Origin: Siphonodentalium dalli
Lineage: Eukaryota > Mollusca > Scaphopoda > Gadilida > Siphonodentaliidae
Assembly (NCBI GenBank): GCA_032622095.1
Contig: CP136065.1
Span: 240,973,530 to 241,037,529 of the forward strand
Direction of reading: 5' to 3'
Length of the DNA stretch: 64,000 nt
Part shown: piece by piece, positions 59,301 through 63,329 of the stretch
Layout: every line of letters begins with the position of its first letter
Position numbering within the stretch: the stretch's first letter is position 1
Position numbers and translations under genes: made by a program
Notes under the pieces: model-generated
Database searches by the model: none
Seen by the model: only the letters and a program-made list of their open reading frames with translations
What the model was told of the DNA's origin: nothing

Positions 59301-60116
59301 ATAGCCTCAAATTAACATTGTATTTAGTTACTTTTTCCCTTCTGATCAGTTTAATTTGCAGAAAATAAAATACATAATCGAGGTGACTAATGGGTGAACA
59401 TCACCAACTTCAACTAGGGAACTTCAATCTGTTCCTAGGTCTCCCATAACAGTTGAGGCCCAAGCAGAATGAGGTTCCCTAAGGGTGAGTTTGATGATGC
59501 TATCCCGCACAGCGTGATAGTCACTAAATTCACCCTCTGGGGATCTCTTCATGCAAATGTCAGACACACACTATTTAGACTTGGCAATGTCTTCCCTCTG
59601 TCAATAGATGATGTTTTAACCCTTTACCCAACAGAACGGCCCTGTGCCCATGCATTCTCTTATATATGCGAGTCGACCATAGGCCAATGCATTCTCTTAT
59701 ATATGCGAGGCGACCTATGGTCGACTCGCATATATAAGAGAATGCATTGGCACAGGGCATAACTGTAACTATCACAATGTGGTCAAGGAGCCGGTTCCAA
59801 TGATATCCATATTTATATGGTTCTATTGAGACAGACCGAAGATATTTTAGGCTGTTGAAGCTTTATTTGGCCGGTTTTGGCCGTTTTGTTGGGTAAAGGG
59901 ATATAGCTTAGTCACTGAAATGATGGTAAGAACCATCCAATAAATCAGTCTTATTGATATGTGATTTCTTTGATGTTTCAGTTAAATGCCGCGACAGTTG
60001 GCTGCTACAGAGTTCAGTATTCGACAGATTTACTTGAACAGTTTATTCCTGCCATCAAGGATCAGACATTACCTCCAAGAGACAGACTCGGTTTACAGTC
60101 GGATCTCTTTGCCTTG
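32245..60116 (+). CDS. NPEPPS: Puromycin-sensitive aminopeptidase (M1), 14 exons, C-terminal part outside window
   Basis: Joining 14 GT-AG exons gives 579 residues in one uninterrupted frame that reads as a cytosolic puromycin-sensitive aminopeptidase. This zinc exopeptidase trims N-terminal residues from peptides released by the proteasome. Visible features: N-terminal beta domain (from [10 protein letters not shown]), the substrate-binding GAMENWG (residues 271-277), zinc site HELAH (307-311) with the third ligand in NEGFASW at E330 (HEXXH-18-E), and the proton-donor tyrosine in ISYSKGAS (Y393). Residues 535-579 match the start of the region preceding the C-terminal helical domain. Vertebrate proteins counted from the same Met are about 875 residues, so one third is still missing downstream of 60116. 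The ATG at 32245 has the expected MP-K-FERL context. A possible acceptor CTCCTTTCAG at 32232 suggests a non-coding or extended 5' exon. Coding is 1.7 kb of about 28 kb; introns are filled with transposons. Confidence 0.95.
32435..32620 (+). mobile_element. Half copy of TTAA MITE family (see 40205-40550)
   Basis: Starts after TTAA (32431-32434) with AGAGGTACATTACACTAAAT. It matches the left half of 40205-40550 through TTTTATACTCAACAGAATAT and ATAATGAAAATGAATTTAT. The right end is missing. Lies in NPEPPS intron 1. Confidence 0.75.
33019..33165 (-). mobile_element. Truncated hairpin-module MITE
   Basis: Opens with AACCCTTCCATGACTGTAAC, the degraded terminus of the element at 51220-51466 read in the opposite orientation. 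It holds a hairpin around CCAATGCATTCTCTTATATA at 33068-33136 and the shared CTAACAATATTTACCTTGA. Intron 1 of NPEPPS. Confidence 0.75.
33216..33291 (+). CDS. NPEPPS: NPEPPS exon 2
   Basis: 76 nt, acceptor CTACTTTCAG, donor AAAAG|GTAAAA. Encodes [20 protein letters not shown] and SYSAK; ends one base into the next codon. Confidence 0.92.
33840..33922 (+). CDS. NPEPPS: NPEPPS exon 3
   Basis: 83 nt, acceptor TTTTCTTCAG, donor CAG|GTAAGC. Encodes the split Asp, then [11 protein letters not shown] to FKFEEQLQ. A hairpin element begins only about 25 bases after the donor. Confidence 0.9.
33948..34250 (+). mobile_element. GCAGAATGAGGTCCCC hairpin element, right part missing
   Basis: Begins with CAGGCTTGA, then the terminal hairpin GCAGAATGAGGTCCCCAGAG / GGACCTCATTCTGC (33972-34073). 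It continues with the interior shared with 51981-52426 (CCTCATCTTCTCTGGA, CATCTGGGAACTT). The second terminal hairpin is absent. Confidence 0.75.
34251..35495. other. NPEPPS intron 3, unassigned part
   Basis: About 1.2 kb with no further repeat or exon recognised before the exon 4 acceptor. Confidence 0.4.
35496..35618 (+). CDS. NPEPPS: NPEPPS exon 4
   Basis: 41 codons, acceptor TATCTTTTTACAG, donor TTTGAG|GTAGGT. Encodes [20 protein letters not shown], then FYRSKYT to AVTQFE. The last 26 nt of the exon and the donor seed the minisatellite that fills the start of intron 4. Confidence 0.95.
35619..37320 (+). repeat. Minisatellite of exon 4 end plus 5' splice site (interrupted by hAT element)
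   Basis: Units of 33 or 39 bp read GATTTGGTGCAGTAACNCGG then TTTGAGGTAGGTA, i.e. the last 26 nt of exon 4 joined to its donor. Five copies precede and nine follow the element at 35828-36930. Most copies keep GAG|GTAGGT, one has GAG|GTAAGT and one has GAGTTAGG. Both unit sizes are multiples of three. The first intronic unit carries an in-frame TAG. Confidence 0.93.
35828..36930. mobile_element. Non-autonomous hAT-type element (1103 bp)
   Basis: A perfect 8-bp target duplication GTAGGTAC (35820-35827 and 36931-36938) flanks imperfect inverted ends TAGGGCTGGACGATAT / CCGCCCAGCACTA. This is the hAT pattern. GACGATATT motifs recur near both ends. No transposase frame was recognised. The target is a copy of the duplicated exon 4 splice donor. 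Confidence 0.88.
37321..37640. repeat. Dispersed repeat fragment
   Basis: Two modules share ATGAAATTTGGTAT-like text and TTTACTAGC with GGTCAAGTTCGAATTTGGCC and GAGTTATGGCCCTTTGTTGG. Not coding. Confidence 0.55.
37672..37779 (+). CDS. NPEPPS: NPEPPS exon 5
   Basis: 36 codons, acceptor CTACTTTTCAG, donor ATG|GTGAGT. Encodes [20 protein letters not shown], then [16 protein letters not shown], a highly conserved M1 segment. Confidence 0.96.
37990..38240. repeat. Dispersed repeat, copy 2
   Basis: Second copy of the repeat at 31853-32115. The preceding 37895-37975 matches 19460-19535 from the DCTPP1 intron. Confidence 0.7.
38522..39020. mobile_element. MITE with 5-bp TAATA duplication (499 bp)
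   Basis: TAATA at 38517-38521 and 39021-39025 flanks inverted ends TGCTCTAATTAATTGACCC and GGGTCGATTAATTAGAGCA. No coding. Its right end lies 27 bases before the exon 6 acceptor. Confidence 0.8.
38782..38813 (+). repeat. Tiny poly(A) retroposed insertion with 14-bp target duplication
   Basis: AAGTTTACAATTGA occurs at 38768-38781 and 38814-38827. Between them is CTCTGAATAAAAATATAT plus an A run, i.e. a polyadenylation signal followed by a tail. It is nested in the MITE at 38522-39020. It fits LINE-mediated insertion of an extremely 5'-truncated RNA end. Confidence 0.6.
39048..39248 (+). CDS. NPEPPS: NPEPPS exon 6
   Basis: 67 codons, acceptor TTTACTACAG with a poor pyrimidine tract, donor GAG|GTAATT. 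Encodes [11 protein letters not shown], then [20 protein letters not shown] and KEQGRFALE. Confidence 0.95.
39679..40066 (+). mobile_element. GCAGAATGAGGTCCCC hairpin element, right end lost
   Basis: Starts CAAGCCTGAGTTTAGTG. The left terminal hairpin is at 39708-39802 (GCAGAATGAGGTCCCCAGAG / GGGCCTCATTCTGC). The interior is in inverted order relative to 51981-52426, and the second hairpin is only begun at 40017-40066. It ends 11 bases before the exon 7 acceptor. Confidence 0.8.
40078..40174 (+). CDS. NPEPPS: NPEPPS exon 7
   Basis: 97 nt, acceptor TTTTCTGCTTTTAG, donor GCAG|GTAAAA. Encodes [20 protein letters not shown] and [12 protein letters not shown]; ends one base into the Gly of GAMEN. 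Confidence 0.96.
40205..40550 (+). mobile_element. TTAA-type MITE (346 bp)
   Basis: CTAA (40201-40204) and TTAA (40551-40554) flank inverted ends AGGGTTACTATACACTAAAT and ATTTAGTGTACAGTCCCCCT. Long imperfect arms pair around 40380. Intron 7 of NPEPPS. Confidence 0.8.
40678..41095. repeat. Tandem repeat of about 36 bp and a larger duplication
   Basis: GATGCAGTCAATTAGAAAAC and ATATATCGTG-like text recurs four times at 40681-40820. The fourth copy with its 3' flank (GTTGACCTTG) is duplicated at 40968-41095. Intron 7. Confidence 0.75.
41200..42625. mobile_element. Tc1/mariner-pogo-like non-autonomous element (1426 bp)
   Basis: TA dinucleotides (41198-41199 and 42626-42627) flank CAGTGAAACC at the left and TTTTCACTG at the right. 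Subterminal GAGACCACCC / GGTGGTCGG blocks pair. Family assignment rests on the CAGTG ends and TA target only. No transposase frame is present. Confidence 0.65.
42703..43757. mobile_element. Non-autonomous hAT-type element (1055 bp)
   Basis: The 8-bp duplication AATCCATG at 42695-42702 and 43758-43765 is perfect. Inverted ends are TAGAGGTGCCACGATTATTG and TAATCGTGGCACCCCTA. Subterminal AATCGATTAT-type repeats are at both ends. No protein recognised. Confidence 0.9.
44040..44188 (+). CDS. NPEPPS: NPEPPS exon 8 (GAMEN and HEXXH)
   Basis: 149 nt, acceptor AATTTTTCAG, donor ATG|GTATGA. Carries [20 protein letters not shown] and [17 protein letters not shown], with two of the three zinc ligands and the catalytic glutamate. 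Confidence 0.97.
44189..45380. other. NPEPPS intron 8, left part
   Basis: No gene. The segment 45198-45352 is an inverted match to 50970-51110 (GAATCAAAAAACTTTTTTTA, CCATGCTAACTATGGGC), a dispersed repeat. Confidence 0.5.
45389..46736. mobile_element. Non-autonomous hAT-type element (1348 bp)
   Basis: The 8-bp duplication ATAATCAC at 45381-45388 and 46737-46744 is perfect. Inverted ends are TAGAGCTGAAATGGTTGACC and CGGTTAGACGGTT-type text closing in CGTTTCAGCTCTA. Many AACCGGTTAACC subterminal repeats. It sits in a copy of the ACAAAGGATGTRTAATCACC tandem unit. Confidence 0.9.
46737..46885. repeat. 22-bp tandem repeat
   Basis: CACCAGACAAAGGATGTGTAAT repeats six to seven times. One further copy lies left of the hAT element at 45369-45388, so the insertion split or seeded the array. 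Confidence 0.9.
46932..47096 (+). CDS. NPEPPS: NPEPPS exon 9 (third zinc ligand)
   Basis: 55 codons, acceptor ATTTTTTCAG, donor GAG|GTGATT. Encodes [20 protein letters not shown] and continues to DNSHPIE. Confidence 0.97.
47515..47730 (+). repeat. Fragment of the 53490-54075 repeat family
   Basis: Shares GGGGGGGTATWCTGGAATCAG, TTTTATTCCTA-ATTTTTCGGTCAAT and AGTACCATGG-AACCTGTGCA with 53520-53840. Intron 9. Confidence 0.75.
47802..47906 (+). CDS. NPEPPS: NPEPPS exon 10 (proton-donor Tyr)
   Basis: 35 codons, acceptor CTCATTTCAG, donor GATGAT|GTAAGT. Encodes [20 protein letters not shown], then [15 protein letters not shown]. The last 33 nt and the donor are duplicated in the intron. Confidence 0.96.
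47874..48160 (+). repeat. 97-bp triplication containing exon 10 end and donor
   Basis: Units start at 47874 (inside exon 10), 47971 and 48068. Each holds ATCCGGATGTTACACAGTTA, TATAGGAGATGATGTAAGTG and 60 nt of intron ending TTCATTGGTGACCCA. The third unit has drifted (GATAATGTAATT). Confidence 0.93.
48600..49670 (+). repeat. Dispersed repeat with four or more modules
   Basis: Modules of about 130-250 bp share CAAATCTGAATCCCAGTCAC, CCAAATATAAGCT and AAGAATTACTATGG. The end has GACAGACAGACAGATGG and GACTTCGTCTCAGGTGAGCT. Non-coding; fills intron 10. Confidence 0.75.
49693..49848 (+). CDS. NPEPPS: NPEPPS exon 11
   Basis: 52 codons, acceptor TTGTTCTAG, donor AAG|GTTTGT. Encodes [20 protein letters not shown] and [14 protein letters not shown]. 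The last 28 nt plus donor are repeated in the intron. Confidence 0.95.
49821..49903 (+). repeat. 37-bp duplication of exon 11 end plus donor
   Basis: CTCTCAGATGGGCTTCCCTG-TCATCAAGGTTTGTTAA at 49821 recurs at 49858 with a 1-nt shortening, and a third copy is cut off at 49894 by the hairpin element that follows. Confidence 0.9.
49904..50020 (+). mobile_element. GCAGAATGAGGTCCCC hairpin element, terminal fragment
   Basis: Right terminal hairpin only (CAGAGGGTGAATTTAG / TAAATTCACCCTCTG) ending CAAATGACAGGCACACTAAA and CTCAGGCTTG. Confidence 0.8.
50117..50587. mobile_element. Element with TGTCCCCCGAAAA inverted ends (471 bp)
   Basis: Left TGTCCCCCGAAAA and right TTTTCGGGGGACA. It contains CCGTCCATCCGTCCGT and two tandem modules of about 205 bp with CACCTTCATGGTGTAATCA-like text and GATGTGCAACATGTATATAG. 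Non-coding. Confidence 0.7.
50708..50786 (+). CDS. NPEPPS: NPEPPS exon 12
   Basis: 79 nt, acceptor GTTATTCAG, donor TCAG|GTAACG. Encodes [20 protein letters not shown], then ANGKKS; ends one base into the next codon. Confidence 0.93.
51220..51466 (+). mobile_element. TTAA MITE carrying two hairpin modules (247 bp)
   Basis: TTAA at 51216-51219 and 51467-51470 flank CACTTTCATGAC and GTCATGAAAGGG. It contains two hairpins built on CCARTGCATTCTCTTATATA, the same module as in 15691-16082 although the termini differ. Confidence 0.85.
51545..51750. repeat. 42-bp tandem repeat, five copies
   Basis: CGATTCATTACTGTAATGGG TAACTATGTAACCTGTGATTAC recurs with few changes (one copy has TGTGTATGGG). The open frame is a by-product of the multiple-of-three unit. 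Intron 12. Confidence 0.9.
51981..52426. mobile_element. Full GCAGAATGAGGTCCCC hairpin element (446 bp)
   Basis: Ends CAGGCCTGAG / CTCAGGCCTG are perfect inverted repeats. The flanks TTTCTGAT and ATTCTGAT look like an 8-bp target duplication with one change. A hairpin of about 90 bp lies just inside each end (51996-52090 and 52306-52397), each bounded by GCAGAATGAGGTCC and GGACCTCATTCTGC. Best reference copy of the family in this window; hAT-like by target size, but unproven. Confidence 0.85.
52507..52528. mobile_element. Solo terminus of the 1353-2086 family
   Basis: GAGTGTTTCACATCACTTTAA matches the right end and TTAA of the long foldback element. Nothing of its body remains. It lies about 25 bases before exon 13. 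Confidence 0.6.
52551..52687 (+). CDS. NPEPPS: NPEPPS exon 13
   Basis: 137 nt, acceptor CCTTCTCTACAG, donor AAG|GTAAAA. Encodes the split Glu, then [14 protein letters not shown] and [16 protein letters not shown]. Confidence 0.93.
52930..52990. mobile_element. Fragment of hairpin element family
   Basis: GGTGGGCTAGCATCACCAAA and TTCACCCTCTGGGGATCTCA match one arm of the terminal hairpin. Confidence 0.7.
53490..54078 (+). repeat. Dispersed repeat with CCCCCCGCAACGAAG start and CCGT run
   Basis: Starts ATTATACCCCCCGCAACGAA, then a hairpin with TAGGGGGGTATACTGG, a CCGT run (53540-53575), and two to three modules with TTCGGTCAAT and CCATGGGAACCTGTGCA. Ends near TGGGACAGTCACACCTCTAG. I recall this repeat style from mollusc genomes. 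Confidence 0.8.
54079..55942 (-). other. Sequence downstream of the DIRS-type recombinase
   Basis: No open frame of note. At 55745-55830, CATCCTGCCTTTGGGGC pairs imperfectly with GCCCCAAAAAAGGATG. This could belong to the 3' terminal/internal complementary region of the retroelement, but split repeats could not be defined because the 5' end is missing. Confidence 0.35.
55943..57046 (-). CDS. Tyrosine recombinase of DIRS-order retrotransposon
   Basis: 367-residue open frame. It has the tyrosine-recombinase layout: an N-terminal SAM-like DNA-binding half ([30 protein letters not shown]), then the catalytic half with the first Arg in [20 protein letters not shown] (HxxR) and [12 protein letters not shown], where the last Tyr is the likely nucleophile. 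It overlaps the end of the RT/RNase H frame by 88 nt in a different frame. Such a recombinase integrates a circular DNA intermediate without target duplication. Gene order (gag, RT/RNase H, recombinase, no methyltransferase seen) resembles Ngaro-type elements. It is antisense to NPEPPS, in intron 13. Confidence 0.9.
   Translation of the reverse strand: MFSGIPKTGTGSRFRSNSMPRLQRGHGNLIDRAEELWSNSVSPQTRVQYLVGLNWLRKFALLSNIHISSTVQLPVLNESVILQFIAFCHFEIKLSYSTVKLYLSGIRFFYISAGLPNPLEQPNGHPWPRIHGVLKSIKKQQSTTARPRLPITFNILQKLVVKLNLSPSRISNIDCLVMKTALVIGFFGFLRCGEFTITSAREKASAILLRDISFINREKQKTASLLLRHSKTDPFKKGVHIKYFCLSPICPVLLLEQLISARRVNGASDNSPLFINSAGDPLTRQTFVSNLKALILSCGISSQYYSGHSLRIGAATTACGARLEDHLIKTLGRWESDCYTRYIHTPIDTLYQAHCALSQASSTSSCI
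56959..58602 (-). CDS. Reverse transcriptase / RNase H of DIRS-order retrotransposon
   Basis: 547-residue open frame. RT motifs: [27 protein letters not shown] (motif A), [15 protein letters not shown] (motif B) and [10 protein letters not shown] (motif C). RNase H residues: [13 protein letters not shown], the Glu in [23 protein letters not shown], and a terminal [12 protein letters not shown]. Motif C reads YLDN where the family normally has YLDD, so catalysis may be impaired; I cannot exclude lineage variation. The frame is continuous with the gag fragment upstream, separated by one UGA. The absence of stops and frameshifts suggests a young copy. Confidence 0.9.
   Translation of the reverse strand: MPAAESKATIPNSIYTPVNVAFLGWALQSYPDRGFVQFLLEGFTSGFDTGISDLPKQSLKLRNLQSAVKDPSAVDELLAKELANNFIFGPFSEPPFATYRINPIGIAVRKLSKKKRLIVDLSAPHNSSKEHSLNSLISQEEFSLTYVSVDHAAKIIKQLPPGSHLFHCDISSAFKLCPTKKALWPYYGINWRGKFYFYSKLCFGSHSSPKIFNSLSIALCWIATNIYGIPNLLHYLDNFVTIIPRDVNPQPVVNNLLKAFSDANVPLAEEKSIGPTTCLEFLGIILDSERMECRLPHDKLARLKQLLLSFMQKSTCSKRELLSLLGHMSFAGKVVVPGRSFITYLISLASSVSELHHHINISAACRRDIAMWLSFLESWNGSSVFLNNEFTSSSDLSLYTDASSTIGFGGIFRTQWFHGKWPLEMKIEHDKDWSMAFLEIYPIAIASMIWGHLWSNKRIVFMCDNEATVLIIKKGRSKIPSIMKLMRRLTLSALNHNFMFYASYIPSKHNNVPDSLSRYCFQEFRKLAPEADSEAIPCPAFNAVMAI
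58618..58842 (-). CDS. Gag C-terminal fragment with zinc-binding motifs
   Basis: 74 residues up to TGA at 58620-58618. It contains a CCCH arrangement (C-x8-C-x5-C-x3-H in [20 protein letters not shown]), followed by C-x2-C-x3-H-x4-C in [13 protein letters not shown]. This is the typical nucleic-acid-binding end of DIRS-group Gag. The 5' part is absent: left of 58843 the sequence changes to another repeat, so the element is 5'-truncated. The RT/RNase H frame follows in the same frame after UGA CUA. Confidence 0.75.
   Translation of the reverse strand: MPPPTGGSPPAIATPTGLGTPCLQFNSVRGCSFGPTCKYSHQCLSCQGPHSRQVCSKKQSRQKPFPFTPPGKSA
58843..59060. repeat. Junction of other repeat fragments
   Basis: CCCTACCTACCTACCC to TTTGGCCTTAGGTTCATCTTCT resembles text near 52985 and 59275. 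The part from 58970 (CACACCTGCAGGCCACATCC, CTTCATATGAAT) belongs to the CCATCTTGG repeat family. Confidence 0.6.
59153..59583. mobile_element. GCAGAATGAGGTCCCC hairpin element, diverged full-length copy
   Basis: Starts CAAGCCTGGG and ends TTTAGACTTG. Two terminal hairpins (59184-59272 and 59465-59553) keep the GAATGAG-TCCCCAGAGGGT and CACCCTCTGGGGAT pairing with several changes. Intron 13 of NPEPPS. Confidence 0.8.
59620..59900 (-). mobile_element. piggyBac-type MITE, second copy (281 bp)
   Basis: TTAA at 59616-59619 precedes CCCTTTACCCAACAGAACGG. The other end is TGTTTGGGTAAAGGG-like (TGTTGGGTAAAGGG) followed by ATAT instead of TTAA. It is the opposite orientation to 15691-16082. One hairpin is complete and the other is cut, leaving a direct repeat of CCAATGCATTCTCTTATATA. 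Confidence 0.88.
59982..60116 (+). CDS. NPEPPS: NPEPPS exon 14 (last one in window)
   Basis: 45 codons, acceptor TTGATGTTTCAG, donor TTG|GTAGGA. Encodes [20 protein letters not shown] and [16 protein letters not shown]. The following exons must lie beyond 64000; none was found in 60117-64000. Confidence 0.95.
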
Positions 60117-61059
60117 GTAGGAACAATGTTAACAATATCATGCTTTCTCTGGGTGTAGTCAGTGCATTTGTGTGTAACAAATACATTTATATTAGATAAT
60201 GCTATGAATCTCTACTCTGGTTACCGCCCGTAGAGATCATATTCCACCAGTACAAAACCTGGGAACTTTTTGAAGTTTGACAGGGAACCTTATAAAGTTG
60301 AAAAAATAATGCAGGGAATAGATATCTTAGTTATTATTAGTGATGCATTGGCCGATAATAGCCCATCGGATATTAATCGTCCCATCGCAGTTGAACATCG
60401 GCTTTTACCGATTGTCAAAACAAACAAAAACATTCTTGTATCTAAGCGCTATATGCATGCTTTAATACGCATACACAATACAACCGTAGTATTGAATGTA
60501 AAACACAGTTGTAATAACCTAAAAAGAAGTTATTGGCATCGTCCAAACAGTCTGGTATGATTATATATAAGCATGGCAATACACCTGTTCGATATATCCC
60601 GTGTAATATGAAGTTATTGGTTCAATCGCGTGGATACGAAATAGATTCAACAACTGACCTCATTACAATGCACATGTAGTTTCCGGTTGAGCACGTGCCT
60701 TAATGTGACGTCACATGCTATGTCAATAATTTGAAGCATGCACTGAATGAATTAGTACAGTCGCGATCAGAACTGAGGAGGGGCATAATTAAATTATCTC
60801 TGTAAGGGACAATATGGTGAAGAAGTCCCAAATTGCACGTTTTTTTGTCGCTCCGCGAGTTGCCATTGTTATAATGTTATGGCGTACTACAAGTTACGGC
60901 GTACGCTATGAAATATGCTTAGCTCCATGTTGAACTCGGAGGCGGTCTAGCAAAACAAAATTTGAGTAGGCGGAACTATAAAAGCTTCCCAGTTATTAAA
61001 CGACAAAAGGTGTGACCAATGGGAATTTGGGAAATCTCAGAAAAATATGACACTAATTA
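60117..61059 (+). other. NPEPPS: NPEPPS intron 14, left part
   Basis: No exon resembling the next conserved block was found. An open frame near 60270-60560 shows no family resemblance. No other structure recognised. Confidence 0.45.
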
Positions 61060-63130
61060 TTAGCTCAACTTACTTTTTAAGTTTGAGCTATTGCCATGGG
61101 TTGGCATCCGTCGTGTGTGTGTGCGTGCATGTGTGCGTCCGTCAACAATTTCCTTTGGCGCGGGCTATAGGTCGTATCTTTGGTCTGATCTTGTCATGAA
61201 TGTTGACATGTAGATGGGAACGAGTCATTTTGGGGTCATTCGGCCAAAAAACATGGCCGCTGGTGGCCATCTTGGATTTCAAAATTAAATCCATTGGCGC
61301 GGGCTACAGGCCGTACTGTTTGTGTGATCATCATAAAATTTGTCATGAATATTGACATTTACATGTAGATGGGAACGAGTCATTTTAGGATCATTCGGCC
61401 AAAAAACATGGCCGCTGGTGGCCATCTTGGATTTTACTCTTTGCATCACTAAATCCTTTGACACATCCTACAGACCACATCTCTGATCCGATCATCACCA
61501 AACTTCATATGGATCAGTTGGGGTGATCTCTTGATGGGAACAAGGCATTTTTGGGGTCATTTGGCCAAAAAACATGGCCGCCATCATCCATCTTGGATTT
61601 TACTCTTTGCATCACTAAATACTTTGGCGCGGGTTACAGGTCGTATCTTTGGTCTGATCTTTATGAAATTTGTCATGAATGTTGACATTGTCATGTAGAT
61701 GGGAACGAGTCATTTTGGGGTCATTCGGCCAAAAAACATGGCCGCTGGTGGCCATCTTGGATTTCAAATTTGAATCCATTGGCGCGGGCTACAGGCATTA
61801 CTGTTTGTCTGATCATCATAAAATTTGTCATGAATGTTGACATTTACATGTAGATGGGAACGAGTCATTTTAGGATCATTCGGCCAAAAAACATGGCCGC
61901 TGGTGGTCATCTTGGATTTTACTCTTTGCATCACTAAATCCTTTGACACATCCTACAGACCACATCTCTGATCCGATCAAAAAACATGGCTGCATCATCC
62001 ATCTTGGATTTTACTCTTTGCATCACTAAATACTTTGGCGCGGGCTACAGGTCGTATCTTTGGTCTGATCTTTATGAAATTTGTCATGAATGAAGATCCA
62101 TATGGGAACTTCATATGGATCACCGGGATGACCGCTAGATGGGAATGAGTCATTTTGGGGTCATTTGGCCAAAAAACATGGCCGCCGTCAGCCATCTTGG
62201 ATTTTACTCTTTGCATCACTAAATACTTTGGCGCGGGCTACAGGTCGTATCTTTATGAAATTTGTCATGAATGTTGACATTGACATGTAGATGGGAACGA
62301 GTCATTTTGGGGTCATTCGGCCAAAACACATGGCCGCTGGTGGCCATCTTTGATTTCAAATTTGAATCCATTGGCGCTGGCTACAGGCCATACTGTTTGT
62401 CTGATCATCATAAAATTTGTCATGAATGTTGACATTTACATGTAGATGGGAACGAGTCATTTTAGGATCATTCGGCCAAAAAACATGGCGCAGTGGCCAT
62501 CTTGGATTTTACTCTTTGCATCACTAAATACTTTCACACACCCTACAGACCACAACCCTGATCCGATCATCACCTAACTTCATATTCATCATTGGGGTGG
62601 CCCCTAGTTGGGCACAAATCATTTTGGGGTAATTCGGCCAAAAAACATGGCCGCTGGTGGCCATCTTGGATTTCAAAATTGAATCAATTGGCGCGGGCTA
62701 CAGTCCGTACTGTTTGTCTGATCATCATAAAATTTGTCATGAATGTTGACATTTACATGTAGATGGGAACGAGTCATTTTAGGATCAATCCGCCAATAAA
62801 CATGGCCGCTGGTGGCCATCTTGGATTTTACTCTTTGCATCACTAAATCCTTTGACACATCCTACAGACCACATCCCTGATCTGATCATCACCAAACTTC
62901 ATATGGATCATCGGGGTGACCTCTTGATGGGAACGAGTCATTTTGGGGTCATTCGGCAAAACAATATGGCCATTTTGGATTTTACTCTTTGTATGACTCA
63001 ATATTTCTACAAAATCCATTAGCATGGGTTATAGACCGATCTCATTTACATCTTGTCTTACTTAGACATTTCAATTAGCACCTTTCCTAATTCCTCCATT
63101 TACTGTCAACCATTAAATTATTCCCCTACC
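61060..63130. repeat. Tandem array of CCATCTTGGATTT modules
   Basis: About twelve modules, mostly 152-190 bp, start after an ATTAGCTCAACTTA / GCCATGGGTTGGCATCCGTC head. Each contains AAAAAACATGGCCGC, CCATCTTGGATTT, then a CGGGCTACAGG-TCGTA or CCTACAGACCACAT block and GATGGGAACGAGTCATTTT. Two module types alternate over part of the array. It ends with GAGCTACAGTGTCATTGACAC, also seen at 31388. Non-coding; minus-strand open frames are incidental. Confidence 0.9.
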
Positions 63131-63329
63131 TAAGTTGAGCTACAGTGTCATTGACACTTTCATTATCCATCATTTTAAATTTAGTTAATAATTATCGCAT
63201 TCCATACATTGTCGCGACTAACAATTATTCAATCAATACCTTTATCCGCATGCAAGTGTTCCCCTTATGGTGATAATGTTATTCTGATTCGGCACCTTTG
63301 ATCTCTTTGTCAAAACAACTACCGGTGTA
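63131..63329. other. Unassigned spacer
   Basis: Short stretch between the two arrays; nothing recognised. Confidence 0.3.

Noticed and set aside
60270..60560. 96-codon open frame after NPEPPS exon 14
   Set aside because: Does not resemble the next conserved NPEPPS block or any family I recognise; composition is like the surrounding intron.
61764..63025. Minus-strand open frames with VKSKM-like repeats
   Set aside because: Incidental frames through the CCATCTTGG array.
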